Shown piece by piece: positions 40,972 through 54,195 of a DNA stretch of 64,000 bases. Every line of letters starts with the position of its first letter. The stretch's first letter is position 1. The notes below the pieces were generated by a model. That model did not search any database and had not been told where the DNA came from. It worked only from the letters and a program-made list of their open reading frames with translations. This DNA comes from Acorus gramineus. Taxonomy: Eukaryota > Streptophyta > Magnoliopsida > Acorales > Acoraceae. Both the position numbers and the translations under genes were made by a program. Location of the stretch: NCBI GenBank assembly GCA_030737835.1, contig CM060849.1:24808855-24872854 (forward strand), in the 5' to 3' direction.

Positions 40972-41462
40972 ATAGGGCTGCAACTTGGGTCCGGTTAAAC
41001 TCGAACCCGATGGGTTGAACCTGATTTTTACATGGGTTGAGTTGGTCAAATCGGGTTCCAGTTCGGATTCGTATAGGCCAATTCAGGTTGACTCACAAAT
41101 CGGGTTGGGTTCGGATTGTGGTTCGGATTGGCTCACTCACAACCCGACCCAACCCGAACCTGTAAATTAATAATTAAAAAAAAATCACGGCCGTTCATTA
41201 TGTAGTTTCTAATCTAGGCAGTCCAAATTTTAGGTAAACCTAACTAATCTTACAAGTTGGGTCGAATTGATTTATTTAATTTGCACATCATGTTAGAAAA
41301 TGAGGTTGGGTCAGGTTTGTTTATTTAATTACGAGTTGGATTTGAGTTAGTCCAATCCGGGTTGAAAATCGGGTTGAATCGAGTTAAAGTTGAGTAATTT
41401 AAAATTCGGATTAGATTCGGGTTGGGGTCAACTAGAACCCAACTCGTCCGAGTTGTAGCCTT
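40972..41462. mobile_element. hAT-type non-autonomous element with 8-bp TSD
   Basis: The termini 'agggctgcaactt' and 'cgagttgtagcctt' are inverted copies. The flanks are AGTGATGG (40964-40971) and AGTAATGG (41463-41470), an 8-bp duplication with one mismatch, as expected for hAT insertions. The interior is filled with variants of 'cgggttgggttcgg' in both orientations and encodes nothing. Confidence 0.8.
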
Positions 41463-42843
41463 AGTAATGGAGAACAATTTTGGTTAAATCAGTCTTTTTA
41501 TCGATGCATTGCCCCTTTCCTACAATGAAATTTACCTAATAAATATGTTCTGTTGAATCTTTGAGCAATCATCTTGTACTTTGACAGTGATCCCCGTCAC
41601 GTCCTAAACATCTATTTGCAGACATTAAAGCATGAGAACACTGAACACTCCACTTTATTATCCCATATATTCTCCCCAAACATACATAATATGTTTTCAT
41701 GGAACAAAAAAGGTCCAAAAACGGTTAGCAAAGTGACTGGACATGGCATCTAAATGACAACAAAATATCAAACATTAGTCAAATTGCATCAAATTCAACA
41801 GACAATATCTACATGTACACAATGCATGGCATCAAGTCTGAAGAGCTAGATGAGTGTGCCATATAGGAAGGCCAGTATGATATACAAATGAACAACAACC
41901 AAAGAAACAAAGTAGAAACGATCACTACAAGAAATGCAAGCATTAGCTGCGAAATATTTCGTAGCAAAATCCTCATATTTCGTAGCTAATAACATTTCTC
42001 GACGAAATATGTTCGTTGCTATTATCATTGCAAAAGCCTCGTATCAGAAAACATTTTGCTACGAAATTTTTTTTTCGTAGCAAAAGGAACTCTATTGCTA
42101 CGAATACAATGTCGTAGCAAAATGTATTTGCTACAAATATATTTCGTACAAAAGGTGGTATTTGCTACAAATAATTTCGTAGCCGAAGAATAGCATTTGC
42201 TACGAAAACAATTTCGCAGCTGAAACTCAACTTTTGCTACGAATTTATTTCGTAGCAATATATTACATTTTGCTACGAAATGATGTCGCAGCTAAAAGTA
42301 TATCAAGTGAATTAAAAAAAAAAAAACAGAAAGGCCTTTCCCTACGAAATATTTCCCTACGAAATATCTCCTGTTACAAAGGACAGCTAGACCAGAAAAT
42401 GGTTCTCCACTGTATATAAACTAGAATGGTGTGACCAATCAAAGCAATTACCATTAAAAATGATAGCTGACAGAAGCAATCTCTTGTATGTAACAAATTT
42501 CTAGTTGTGCACTAAAACCTAATAAGATAAACTATTGTAAAGGCTCAGCAGCCCTTTAACTTAGGTTGAATCAGTTAGGATGATGTTATATGGACAGGAA
42601 GACCTTATCCTACTCCATTAATAGCATTGCAAGTGCAAAAATCTTGGGTGATTTCCAGTGTAGGACTTTTGTCATCAACACATCATGTTGATATTTTCTT
42701 TAAACAAGTGCTCAGCACAAAAGAAGAACTTGAATTATGGTGAGAAGAAATTCTAATGATGCAGAAAAAGGGAAAAATGATCTGCAAACAACTTGAATGA
42801 AAGGGAAACCCACTCACATTTTGCTTGAACACGGGAGCATTTT

Positions 42844-43687
42844 TTATGAGATTTCCAACTTTGGCTTCTTAACCACCTCACTCTTTGAGATATTAGCTAT
42901 ATACTGATCCACAGATTTCTGATTCACTTCAAATATAAATGCCATGCCCCTCATCTGAAATGCAAAGAACAAGTCAATAAGTTTATACAGAGTAATGCCA
43001 TCATGATAACAGTGCAAATGTAGGATATATCCTGTATCTTGTGATTGTGCCTAGGTGCATGAAGCTTAATAAACTTTAAACAATGACAAGTTCTTAGAGA
43101 AGTATCATAAAAACCATTCAACAGTTTTAGAGTCAAATATATAGAAGTTCCTAGGTTATCATGTGGCCCTATGTGGTAGCATCTTGGAAAAGAGAGAGAA
43201 GTTAACAATAAAAACTCAGTCACCTCAATCAAACAGCCTGGAATAAGATGCAAATGCTGCTTCACCATCACTTCCTTGCCGTTAACAAATATTGAGTGCC
43301 TTCCGACATTTTTTATAAAAAATGATCCATCTTCAGTCATTTTTATAGTTGCCTGGGTAAATGAGCAAACACAGGTTGTTGACAAGACAAAGCTGAGGAA
43401 TAGAAAATTCAGATAATTATGAAAGTTGAAAAGGATTATAGAGATGGAAGTTAGAAAGATTCATACGAATGTTGGAATGCCACATGGAAGGAGGTAAGAA
43501 AGATTTAACCAGAAAATTTTATGCAAGGTAAATTCACTGTTAAGTTCACACAAGATGCACATGCCTATAAATGTGCATATCAACAAGGCTAAAATTGAAT
43601 AACTAAAACAACACTAATTCCAACACGGCCTTCTCTTCCCAAGTCAATGTCAACATGTATATCTTCTGCCCCTCTCCCAAGTGAGAC
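42844..43687 (-). pseudogene. FHA-domain (MCRS1-like) C-terminal gene fragment
   Basis: Three exon-like pieces encode most of an FHA phosphothreonine-binding domain. The first, 43687 to about 43620, reads SLGRGAEDIHVDIDLGREGR. The second, 43352-43224, reads ATIKMTEDGSFFIKNVGRHS then IFVNGKEV and PGCLIE. The third, 42954-42844, reads MRGMAFIFEVNQKS to KPKLEIS and a stop. Order and words match plant relatives of microspherule protein 1, an INO80/NSL chromatin-complex subunit. Exons 2 and 3 have clean GT/AG borders. Exon 1 has no donor after GREGR, and the NKISRRQ-like junction that normally follows is missing, so the FHA fold is broken. Everything N-terminal is absent. The fragment lies wholly within the CACTA element. 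Confidence 0.75.
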
Positions 43688-44456
43688 CTAAATTACAAAT
43701 AAATTCTTCATGCTTGTGAAATGGTAATCTGTTTGTGAAATTTTTTTTTATATACATGGATGTGTACTGTTACACATCCTTCTTATTGGTAGTCAACGTG
43801 GAGTCTCATATCATTAACAGGGTATAACTTTAGTTAAACGAAACATGTAAATTAACATTTTTTCTATAAGTGATTAATATACAAGTCATTGGTACATATA
43901 TATTTTGTTACATGAAATATAAACCCACCCAATTAAATCAGGTTAATTGGGATTGCTTGCACCCATAATTAATTAAAAGACCAGTTAAAAGACAAAATTT
44001 GTTTAACTCTGCATATATAATACCATACATTATGATATCAACAGTCTGGTTGATGAGAAACACTTATTTAAAATGCAACACACCCAAACAGCAGGTAGAG
44101 ATGCTTGTGTTGCAGGTTGACACTATTAAAAAAAAGAAAAGGAACATCTAATAAAAAGTAATACTGTTTCATCCTTAACTAGCAAATTGGGACAGAGCAG
44201 CATTAAAAAATGGGCCATAAACAGTGTTATTGAGGGGCTGCATTTCTCCATGAAGGCTAAAGAAGAGGAAATGTTAATGAGACATTGGTCTTGCTTGCCA
44301 AATAAAATCGGTTATATGTGCAGCACATAAAAATCATTTATTGTGCAAGTTGTTACATAATGTTATTTAATCATTTAATGTTATTTAATCTTATGCTCCA
44401 AGTTGTTACATATTCCCCCCAAAGAGCATCACCAGGAAGCAGTGCAGGACCACTAA

Positions 44457-45172
44457 GATCAATACACACTAAAAAAACACAACATATCTAAAAAACCTCA
44501 TATCAAAAACACAATCAAAGAAGAGAAGAAGTAGATATATAGATTGAGAGAGAGAGAGAGAGCAAGAGAGAGATCTTTCAATTATAGAATATGTAAAATA
44601 TGTAAAATTCTAGAATCATATCATTTAAAGAAAGACCAATAATAAATAGAGGATTCTTAATTTATTTTGTAAAATACAACTTAATTGAGTTGATTTGCTT
44701 ACGAAATATGAGTGCTTGTAATGCCGTTTGCTCACTTTGAAGAGAAGTTGCAATTGTTTTGTCTCTCTTATGTAAACATCAAATGCAGAAATGGACACCA
44801 TCCATGTTCTCTAATAAAAAAAAATCCAACATTCCAACACCGAAAACTAAAAAAATCACCCATCCATACCATCAACAGATCAATCTGTGTGTAGCCCTAA
44901 AATTCGAGATCAAACCCTAAAAAAAAAACTCACAATAAACACCCAAAAAAAAAAACTTCAGATCAATAGCCAAACCCTAAAAAAACTCAGATCAATAAAC
45001 ACTAAAAAAACACAATAGATCTAAAAAAGTCTCAGATCAAAAACACAATCAAAGAAGAGAAGAAGATATAGATCGAGAGACAGAGAGACCTTTCAATGTA
45101 ACCGTTCTTCCTGATTACATGTTAAACAAAGAAGAGAAGAAGATATAGATCGAGAGACAAAGAGACCTTTCA
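44457..45172. repeat. Repeated leader-like blocks inside the CACTA element
   Basis: A block including 'aaaaacacaatcaaagaaga' and a following GA-rich 'tatagat(t/c)gagaga' occurs at about 44457-44575 and again at 44985-45092. A shorter third copy ('aaagaagagaagaagatata') lies at 45128-45172. Just beyond, at 45278-45280 on the minus strand, an ATG opens a 36-codon frame beginning MAITIASASPPPQS, and a telo-box (AAACCCTAA) lies near 45345. This looks like a captured 5' end of a plant gene whose leader was duplicated after capture. Confidence 0.55.
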
Positions 45173-46782
45173 CAATCCCCGCAGCAAGGTGATTCGGCGA
45201 AGGTGGCGAGGCAGAGGAATGGAGGCGGCAAGGCGGATTGACTGAGGAGGCGGCGAGGCTGAGGCGATGGTGATCGCCATGAGTCCGTGACTCCACCGAT
45301 TTTGGAGAGGTAGAGAGAGAACGTGAGGTGAATTTGGGTTTTCAAACCCTAATATGAAATTGGTTTTTTACTTCTGAATGGTCGATCAACAAGTCGGGTT
45401 GGGTCACTAACGAGTCGAGTCGGGTTGGGTATTTTTATTGTTTTGTAGAACCTCATTTTCAGTCCTAATTTTATTTTATATGTGTTTTAAATTTTTTAAA
45501 AATTATATACATAATCTAATGAGATATATTTATAAAAAATTAAATTCTATGGATGCATTTATAAAAAATATAAAAAAAATTATATTGCTACATATATTTG
45601 ATTAACATGAGCATATGTTATAACACGACCTCTCTGTCACTCTATGATTCATGGACCCCAACATATCCAATATTGAAATTGTCGAAACATGACTTTCTTA
45701 TATTATTAAAGTTGTATGGTTTTCTATAGTCTTTTTTAGTAAATTAATTATGTTGGTTTGTCTAATAGTTGCGAATGAATTTTTTTTCTGAGATATATTG
45801 TTGACATTGTTGTGATAGTACTGCAATTAAGATTCTAATGAAAAGTCTGGATCATAACTTTCATGTCCAAAAAGATACATTTTATATATATAAGTGTTAA
45901 CTAAAAATCTAATTAGACAGTGGGCTTATTAAATACAAGAATAAACGAATTGTACGTGATGTCAAAATGAATATACTCAACTTTAATATCAACACACTTC
46001 AATCAATTACATAATGTCATCTGGAAAAGAGTTCGTCAAGCACATGCATAATCCAAATTAAAATGTCCTTCCAAATATTTAATTACAAACATAATTAATA
46101 TAACAAATCAACTAATTCGATGATGGACTAGTGTGGAAAATAAAGTATATATCTATATCAAATATACTAATTTTTATCTTTATCCATTTTTTCCATTTAT
46201 ACATATCTGAATAAAGAAATATATATATATATATGAAAAAATGACCTTGATCGCTTTTTGTCCAGTATAATAAATAATGTTCAAATTTTATTATTCATGT
46301 TTGGTATCAAATTATAAAAAGAATTTATAATCAAAAGGATCTCAGTCTGATAGTGATACAATGTAGATCATAATTTGATTTTGTAACAAATAAAATCTTT
46401 TGAAAATCCCTAAAAATTTAGCTATGAAATTTAATTTCGCAGCAAAAAGTTCGGTATTTCGCAGCAAAAAGTCAACTTTTTTGCTACGAAAAAGTACTTC
46501 GCAGCTAAAAGTCATTTCTTTCGCTACGAAAATCTATGTCGTAGCTAAAAGGCCCATCTATTGCTACAAAATGTAATTTCGTAGCTAAAAATTATCTTTT
46601 TTAACTACGAAATAGGTATTTCGCAGGAAAAGATATACATTTTGCTACGAAATCGTAATTCGTAGGAGAAAGGTAAAACCATTTGCTACGAAATATTTTT
46701 TTGCAGGTAAAAGTCCCATTTAGCTACGAAAATTAATTTCGCAGCTAAAAGTTCGTAGCTAATAATCAAATTTGTTGTAGTG

Positions 46783-46959
46783 GGTGGATCTTGCCAAAGT
46801 GCTTCTGGCAACTGCAGCTGCAGACAGTGGTGGGCGATCTTTTCGCCCCTTATCATTATTGATCACTTGCACCAGATAAACTGAAGCAGCCGTGGCAGAG
46901 AGATCCTCTTCTCTAATGATGTGCAGAACATGCCTCAACAGCAAGCTCTGCAATTCCAT
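46783..46959 (-). other. Exon-like open segment truncated by the CACTA end
   Basis: On the minus strand an AG acceptor is followed by about 59 codons beginning MELQSLLLRHVLHIIREEDL and continuing through VYLVQVINND and RPPLSAAAVARSTLA. The frame is open until it runs into the CACTA terminus at 46782. The composition is protein-like (amphipathic helices, balanced codons), but I do not recognise the family. No continuation is visible on the far side of the element near 41922. Confidence 0.35.
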
Positions 46960-47009
46960 TTTCTAACCAAGTTCTACCACAACATGCAATGCGCACGATG
47001 CATGTAAGT

Positions 47010-47815
47010 ATGAATTTGTTTGAATTGTGTATGGTTTTGGATCATGAGATGGTCTATTGTGCAAGATTAAGATATTCAAAGATCTCATGTTTCTATTTTG
47101 CAAAATTAAGATATTAAGCTATATCTGATAGCCATGTAACATCAAGTAAATGTAACAAGCTTGATGCTTGAAATTTGTTCTTCTAATTTTTTTTCCTACT
47201 TTGGCAATTGTCATAGTAAGTTTTGTTTTTGAAATGAAATGAAATTATGGAAACATATCTTAAGATGATAATTATGATATGTACATTTATATTCTGGACC
47301 CTTGATTAGTTTGTGTTGCACTTAATCTGAGCATCAATTAATTTTATTTTTTCTTTCCCTTTTCCATTACCAGATTGAATTCTATGTAGACATGCTAGTC
47401 TTTATTTTCAATTATACATACACCGAAAGAATATGTACTTCTGTTGTGTATGTAATATTGCAGAATTTTTGCAATCCAGTGCCATAATCTGCTTGATGCT
47501 TAAATTTCTCAGTGTTTTTTTAAGTGATACAACCAACAAAAATCAAGTTCCTCTTATTTATGCATTTGTATTTTTTGTGTAGATGATTTGTTTAATGGTC
47601 TGCTACCTTTAGCTTATTTGTATATGTGGCCTCATAATGTGGCCTTTGTGGCCTCTGTGTCTCATCTGCAGTGTTTGAAACTTTTTTCTAGTCTTGTTGT
47701 TTTGAGTCAGGAGTCCTGTCAATTGTCATGTGTGTAGGCTCTTTTTGGAACCAATTTTTGAAAACAGATTTTTCACAAATGTTGCTTTAAATATGCTTTT
47801 TCATTGAAGCCACTT
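47010..47815. repeat. Partial copy of RopGAP intron 1
   Basis: Sequence from 'atgaatttgtttgaattgtg' to 'gaagccactt' is collinear with 58331-59540 in intron 1 of the RopGAP gene, in the same orientation and with long near-identical runs ('gccatgtaacatcaagtaaatgt', 'gaatttttgcaatccagtgcc' types). It has two internal deletions relative to that copy, around 47112 and 47250. No RopGAP exon is present. Confidence 0.9.
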
Positions 47816-50800
47816 TAAAATAAATTTTTGAAAACGAGTAAGATAAAAAGAATAATGATAGATATACGGTTAAAACAAAATTAAGACAGTTGGATAATGA
47901 TCGATACCTTAAAGCAATGACAATCAATTTATATTGAAAGTTATTTTTTATATTTAGTGATTCAGAATAGTTTATAAAAGATTTAGGAAAAAACTTGAAA
48001 TCTGATTACTCTTATCACAAAAAATAGAAAAAATAGGGCTTCAAAATTTTAAAATATAAATATGAAAAAAATAATTGATCACAAAAACATATAAGGATTT
48101 CTTTAATATTTCATAAAGATATTTTCAAACCTAACTTTTAAAAAGTATAAGAGATTCAATATAGTAAGGATGAAAAATCAAAATAAACAAAAACATCATT
48201 AAACGATTCAAATATGTGAGTTTTCAACACCTCAAAATTAGATACCGATATTCCCCTGAAAACAAAGATATCACTTTTCTTGAATGACCCATGACTCTAT
48301 ATGTTAATGGGTGCTAATCCACTGAGTCCATTTTGTAGTTCTATTTTCATTTGCCACATCTAATACCGTATATGAAATTGATTAAAGCAGTATATATATA
48401 TTTCACTATCTCTGTATACACTATTAAATAAAACGTAAATAAAATATATGTATTTGTTTCATATGAGCATGTATTTCATTTTCATAAAAGATCAATATAC
48501 TTTATTATATGAGTATATACTTCAAAAAAATTGCATGCTAATGAGGATGCAAACAGGATTTATTTCATATACCCCTATAAAGATCTCATTTTGTCAAAAT
48601 ACCTGTGATGAATTACTATTTTAAGCAATATCCCTTTTCTTGATGGTATTCAAGAATATGTTACATATGTCTGAATCTTGAAAAGGTAGGCAATATATAA
48701 CTTGAAAGGTGTTACATATATCTGAATCTTGCCAATGGATTGGCAAGAGGAGGGGAGAGAGAAAGAAAGATGATGAAATTAAAATTGAACACTAACACTT
48801 CTCCCATTTCCAAAAGGGAGGAGGGATTTCAGAAGTAGTAATGCCAAGGCTCCCGCTTAGAACAAGGAGGAGGGAATGCTCCGCTAGCCTCCGAGCGTGG
48901 TCTTGTCGGCAAGGAACCACCTCCATCAGTACCTAAGACTAGCCCGGATCTACGGCAAGGAACCACCTCCAATAAGGTGTATACGGCAGGCTCCTGCTAG
49001 CTTGAATCCCCATGCAATGATCGAATGCACACTGTCCTCCTATATGTTTTCAATGTAAAAGTGTTGGCCGTTGGTCCGAGAATTTTTTTTTGTTCCTACT
49101 TAACCACACAACCCATAACGTTGCCGGAAGGATAATTTTCGCCACCCCCGATCGCATTCTTTAAACACCTCAAAACAGTACTCTTGATCGTATTCTTGCA
49201 AAATTAAAAAAATTATATTATATAAAAACATCCCTTAAAAGGGCCTTAATGCTTGGGAATAGAATTTAAATAAGGATATTTGATAATATAATGTTTTAAA
49301 GGGTTTATATGCCAAAAAAAAAAAAAAAAAACCATTTCAACTTTGATTCCACTGATAACCCCCTAATCTATATATGTGGATCCATGCCTTGGGGCCCCCG
49401 AAGCTTGGTAATCGATGATGATTTCTAAACTCTAAAAGGGAATTTAAATGTTATATAAGAGCGCTGTTACACGGAAATTTTTATATATTTATTGATGGGA
49501 TTTTTATTAGTATATGTTTGGATGAGCGAATACGAATATATCAAAGTGCATTAATATGATTTCTATCAATTTTTTAATTAATAAAATATCTTTTATTCTT
49601 TGATGAACATGTGTCGCTCATCCAATACTTACTATAGTACTGATAAAAATTCTATCAGTACGTACTGTGTTTTTATTGGAAATAATATCGAGTTCAATAT
49701 TTTCCATGTTATAAATGTGAAAAATGTTATAAAAAACGTATACCACATAGGTTTCATTTTAAAAAAAATAGTAAACATTGTCTAATGATGTATATACTTT
49801 AATAAAATGTGTATATTGAATTGTATCTTAGACTGTAAAAAAGACTGAGTGTAATAGCACCCTATCCTGTGTTCGTACTCATATCATTTTTTATGTTTTC
49901 TTCTCTTCTCACCCCCATTCAGACTCTATACTAATATATTTTCTTAATGAAATCGGTTGGTGGAACGTGCCTACCTTTTTTTTTAAAAAAAAAAACCACA
50001 ACGCCGTGTATACACCATTATGGGCGGACCTAGGCTTGCCTTTAAGGGCTAGGTTTGGACCCTGTCACATGGAACTACTCGGCCTATGGCCCACCCAAAT
50101 GAGTTCCGTCGGGCCCAGGCCTGAGGCCCGTTTAGAGACTCTTAGCCCCCGTTTAGAACAGAAATAGGGGTTTGGATAACCTGGTATAAATGGGAATAAG
50201 ATATTTGGGTGTTTAGAAACATAGAATAGATAGGGATAAAGTATGCCATAATAAATTGATATAAAATGGTATATGGATTCTAACCAACCCCTGAAATTAA
50301 AGTTATTCTAGGTTATTCCACCCAAAGAATATGTAGACCCACTATCAAATCAACTGCCATCACCTCTTATAAATCACATGTCAAATCAACTATCATTATT
50401 TTTTCACCTTTTATAAATCATTATTCATACTTTATTCACATTTTATCCAAACAACAAAAAAATTTATTCTTACGTTTACCAACGAGAATAATTTAAAACA
50501 CAATCAAACACAAAATCACTTTATCCTTACTTATGCCGAAATAAATGTATACCCAAGAATAAGTCCTATTCCACGGGGGGTTAGGCTTATCCTTTTAATA
50601 GTGGTTTATTTTTGTATTTTTTTTTTTAGATTTGTTTTTAGTTTACTAGATGTAACCACGCATTCCACATCAACCTTTAACCTAAATATAAAAATACAAT
50701 GTAACTAGAATAGGATTATATGTGACTAATTATGGGGAGAAACTCTGTAACAACCAATGAAAATGCATCACGTAAGTCGAATGCACTGTAAATCTCCCAA

Positions 50801-53800
50801 CAAAAATATTTTTATCAATAAAAGTTTATTTAAATATATTTGTTCACGTAACTTATTTTCATTGGCTGCAACAGGGATTGTTCCCTCTGATTAGTCACAG
50901 ATGATCCAACTTCCAGTGTAACATGCCTGGCTGCATCCCCCCTCCAATCCGTTGCTTTTAAAGTGGCCACATTAGCTATATAGTTTGTATCTAAACATCT
51001 CTACAGCCAGAATATCATTTAGTACTTGAGAAAATGCTCCAACAAGGAAAGCAAGTGAAATTCCAACAAGAGTTCAAAATATTTTTTTAACAGTGTGCAT
51101 AAAGTACAGAATAATGTACAACACTTCAAAATAGTGTTGGTCTAAATACATGGTGAATGTTATGGTATCCAATTTAAGTTGTGCAAGTTAGTTTGACTAT
51201 TGTAGTACATGTGTACATATAACAATCAATCAGTTCACCAATGAATAAAAAACAATCAGTCAATTTTACAGTCTCATACACTATGATAACATAGTATATA
51301 CTGCATTATGCCGCTATTAGAGGTTTTATCATAGTGTATGAAATAAAATAATAATAATTTTTTTTTAAAAATATATTGGTGTATCTCAGACTCTCAGTAT
51401 ATATTTCATTTCATATAACAGCATACACTTCAATAAAAATTGTATGATTTTTTTAAAAAAGAAAAATTATGTGGGTTGCAAATGAGACTGTACGTATCAT
51501 TTTCCATGAATACAAACCTTATATATATAAGTATATAACGTGTTAATTTTAAAACCGTCCATGTATGACAAAGTGGACAATATCACACGTTCAAGCCTGG
51601 GGTTATAGGTCCGCTCCATGACCGTTTTTGAGTGTGACACACATGGAAAGGAAAATTTTCTACTTATATCACATGCAATAAGTGATTCAACTCCAATTAA
51701 ATGACACACTCATTTTTATGATGATCAAATCTAATGCTCTTCCCGCCCACCAACATTTGAATTTGAATGAGTGGCTTTTTTTTTTTTTTTTGCCTTCACT
51801 TCCACTTTCTTTGTCCGGGCTTTTTCACATCTGATGATGTCCTTTCTTTTTTCTTCTTTTATACTTTTGGGAACCATGGTGGGTGTCCTTTGTATCAGAG
51901 CACTCTTTTCCAACGGGTATTAAGAAAATTTTGATTATATAAAATCATGCATGACTTCATTGTTATAATCAGTCTCATAGTCCTTTTAATTTTGATAGGC
52001 AACATTATTAAAATTACTTTTAAGTGAAGAATCTATCAGAATGTTTTTTTGGTTTTTTACTTTTCTTGTTCTTGTATTTCCTTGCTCATTTAGACTTATT
52101 TTCATGGAAACAAAGTCTATCGTTATCTAAATAAAAAGAAGTATTTTTAATTTTACAGCCTCCAAGGCTACAACTTATTTTGAATTTTTTTTAAAACATT
52201 CGTATTTTTTACTTATGAAAAGGAAAAGTGATCCAGATTTTTCACTTTCATATTTTTTAATTATGTAAAGAAAAGTGATCCATAATTTTTTTAAAAAATA
52301 TTTATATTTCTAAGAGCATCTCTAATGTTATATTCAAGAGTTAACTTCCATACGAGGAGAACATTTGGGAGACGGTCAAGGGCTTCATTCTTGACTGGGG
52401 TATTCATTGTATTGGGGCAATGAGCATTAGGTATTAGATGGAAAGATTTGTATTCATTTAGTGGGTTTTTGCCATGTTCATGGGTTGTGGTATAATACTC
52501 TTCTATTCACTTCTCAGGGGGCCTTTATTTTGCTTTTCTTTTTGAACCTTTAATTGGGCATTCGTCCCTCAATATTTTAAGACGTCCGCCTATCGTTAAT
52601 TTTAAAAAAAATCTCTAATGCAATCAGAGTTAAAGGCTCCTAAGTCAAGTCATATTTGGGGAGAAAATAAAAAAAAATGAGTTCCAATGGGCTCCCTATA
52701 TTTAATATTAATCATTCTCTGGTGAGGAAGTCTTTCCACATGTAGAAGTGAAATTTGACTCTCTATTATACTGCATGGGTCTCATATCACACTTTGTGAA
52801 ATAAATACTCTCGATGGGCCCCACATCACATTTTATTAATAAAAAAAAATTATGTAGGGAGTCATTGAGGGAGCAAGGTTGGAGAATACACTCTCTAAAT
52901 GGCCTCTTATCATTATTGGCTCTTAAATGTAAGGAATATTTATGTAGTGTGCTTGTCTATGCTCATAAATTTAGCAATTATTTATATCCCATTTATTTAA
53001 AATTTAATATTTAAATTCATTAGATAAATAATAAATATTTTAATATTTCATAATCAAATTTAATTAAATCATATCAATATATTAAAATTTTATTCATTCA
53101 AAACTAAAGATATCCATTGAATCTATCTAACTTGAATTCTAAAAAAATTTGTTATGTTATTTTTATTATAATATAAAATATTACATGATTTATAAATTTA
53201 TTCCCTTCTATGTTAAATAATATGAACTTTTTAGATGATTCAATATTCTATAAATATTTCATGTATACTATGTTATTCATATAGTCGTATGTTATGTATT
53301 TAGGAGTTAGGACGACGTGCATTTGACGCGTGTGTGTGTGTGTGTATTATGTTTTTTATATATATATATTTAGCTTATGCGAAAGTAGGATTGTGAAGGG
53401 GCAGATTGAAAAAATTACTGTGTCTATAGAATGCAATTTCATGAAAATATTAATCATAGCTCATGGACCAAAAAGAAAATTGGATAAAGGTCAGGAGCTG
53501 TACATAAATTTGCTTAGTGTAATGCAGGGGGTAAAAAAGTGGTAGAAAGATCAAAATCAATCAATATGATTTAATTATAAGGTTCATTGAACAAAAAATT
53601 ATGGTTTTAAACCAACTTCTTTTTTCTGTTTTTTTGAAAAAAAATTGTAATGGATAATGTTCAAACCCGATCTACTTTTTTTCTTTTTACACTGTTTTTC
53701 ATCTCAAGAGTTAACAAAACATGTCTTCATGTAGAGCATACATGGTAGGGTGAAAATTATAACTAAAAATAATGTTAATTCTAAAAATGTCCAATCACAA

Positions 53801-54060
53801 TAGAACCATCCACTAGCAAAAAAAATGATCATTATCCAATATTAAATCCAATGAGAGCAGATGTTCTTTTTTCTTTTTTTAGAAAAAACTTAGACCTTTT
53901 ATGACTAGATAAAACAGTTACAAAAAGTCCAAATATAAAGATGTGGAAGGGAGAAAAATAAGAGTTCAACTGATGAAATTCTCAGGAGATACAATGATAG
54001 AAAGTCAAAATGCAAGCAGATGTTAAGATAAAATCATATCCATAAGCTTATACTAAAGTA

Positions 54061-54195
54061 ATGGATGCATCCATCCATGCCATGTACTTGTAGTACATCT
54101 GAAAACCATACATTTAAATGTTCGTGACAATTTATTAATAGATGCATCAATCCATGCTATGTACTTGTAGTACATTTAAAAACCATGCATTCAAT
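54061..54195. repeat. Direct repeat, about 58 bp, period 77
   Basis: 'tgcatcaatccatgctatgt' at about 54143 repeats 'tgcatccatccatgccatgt' at 54066. The match runs from 'at(g/a)gatgc' through 'acttgtagtacat' to 'aaaccatgcatt'. Confidence 0.8.

Larger units (their letters stand above)
41923..46782. mobile_element. CACTA-type (En/Spm-like) element carrying a host gene fragment
   Basis: The left end reads CACTACAAGAAAT and the right end is the complement of CACTACAACAAAT, the classical CACTA terminus. Both ends have a few hundred bases of subterminal repeats: variants of GCTACGAAAT and ATTTCGTAGC arranged as short palindromes about every 40-50 bases (41945-42360 and 46430-46760). These are the expected transposase-binding arrays. 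The interior has no transposase but holds an FHA-domain gene fragment and a GA-rich leader-like block, both on the minus strand. The flanking trinucleotides are GAT and GGT, so the usual 3-bp duplication is at best imperfect. It is best read as a non-autonomous, gene-carrying (Pack-CACTA) element of 4.86 kb. Confidence 0.85.

Noticed and set aside
45115..45345. 76-codon minus-strand frame (MKTQIHLTFSLY...)
   Set aside because: It lies in the leader-like block with GA repeats and a telo-box; the frame looks like translated 5' untranslated sequence.
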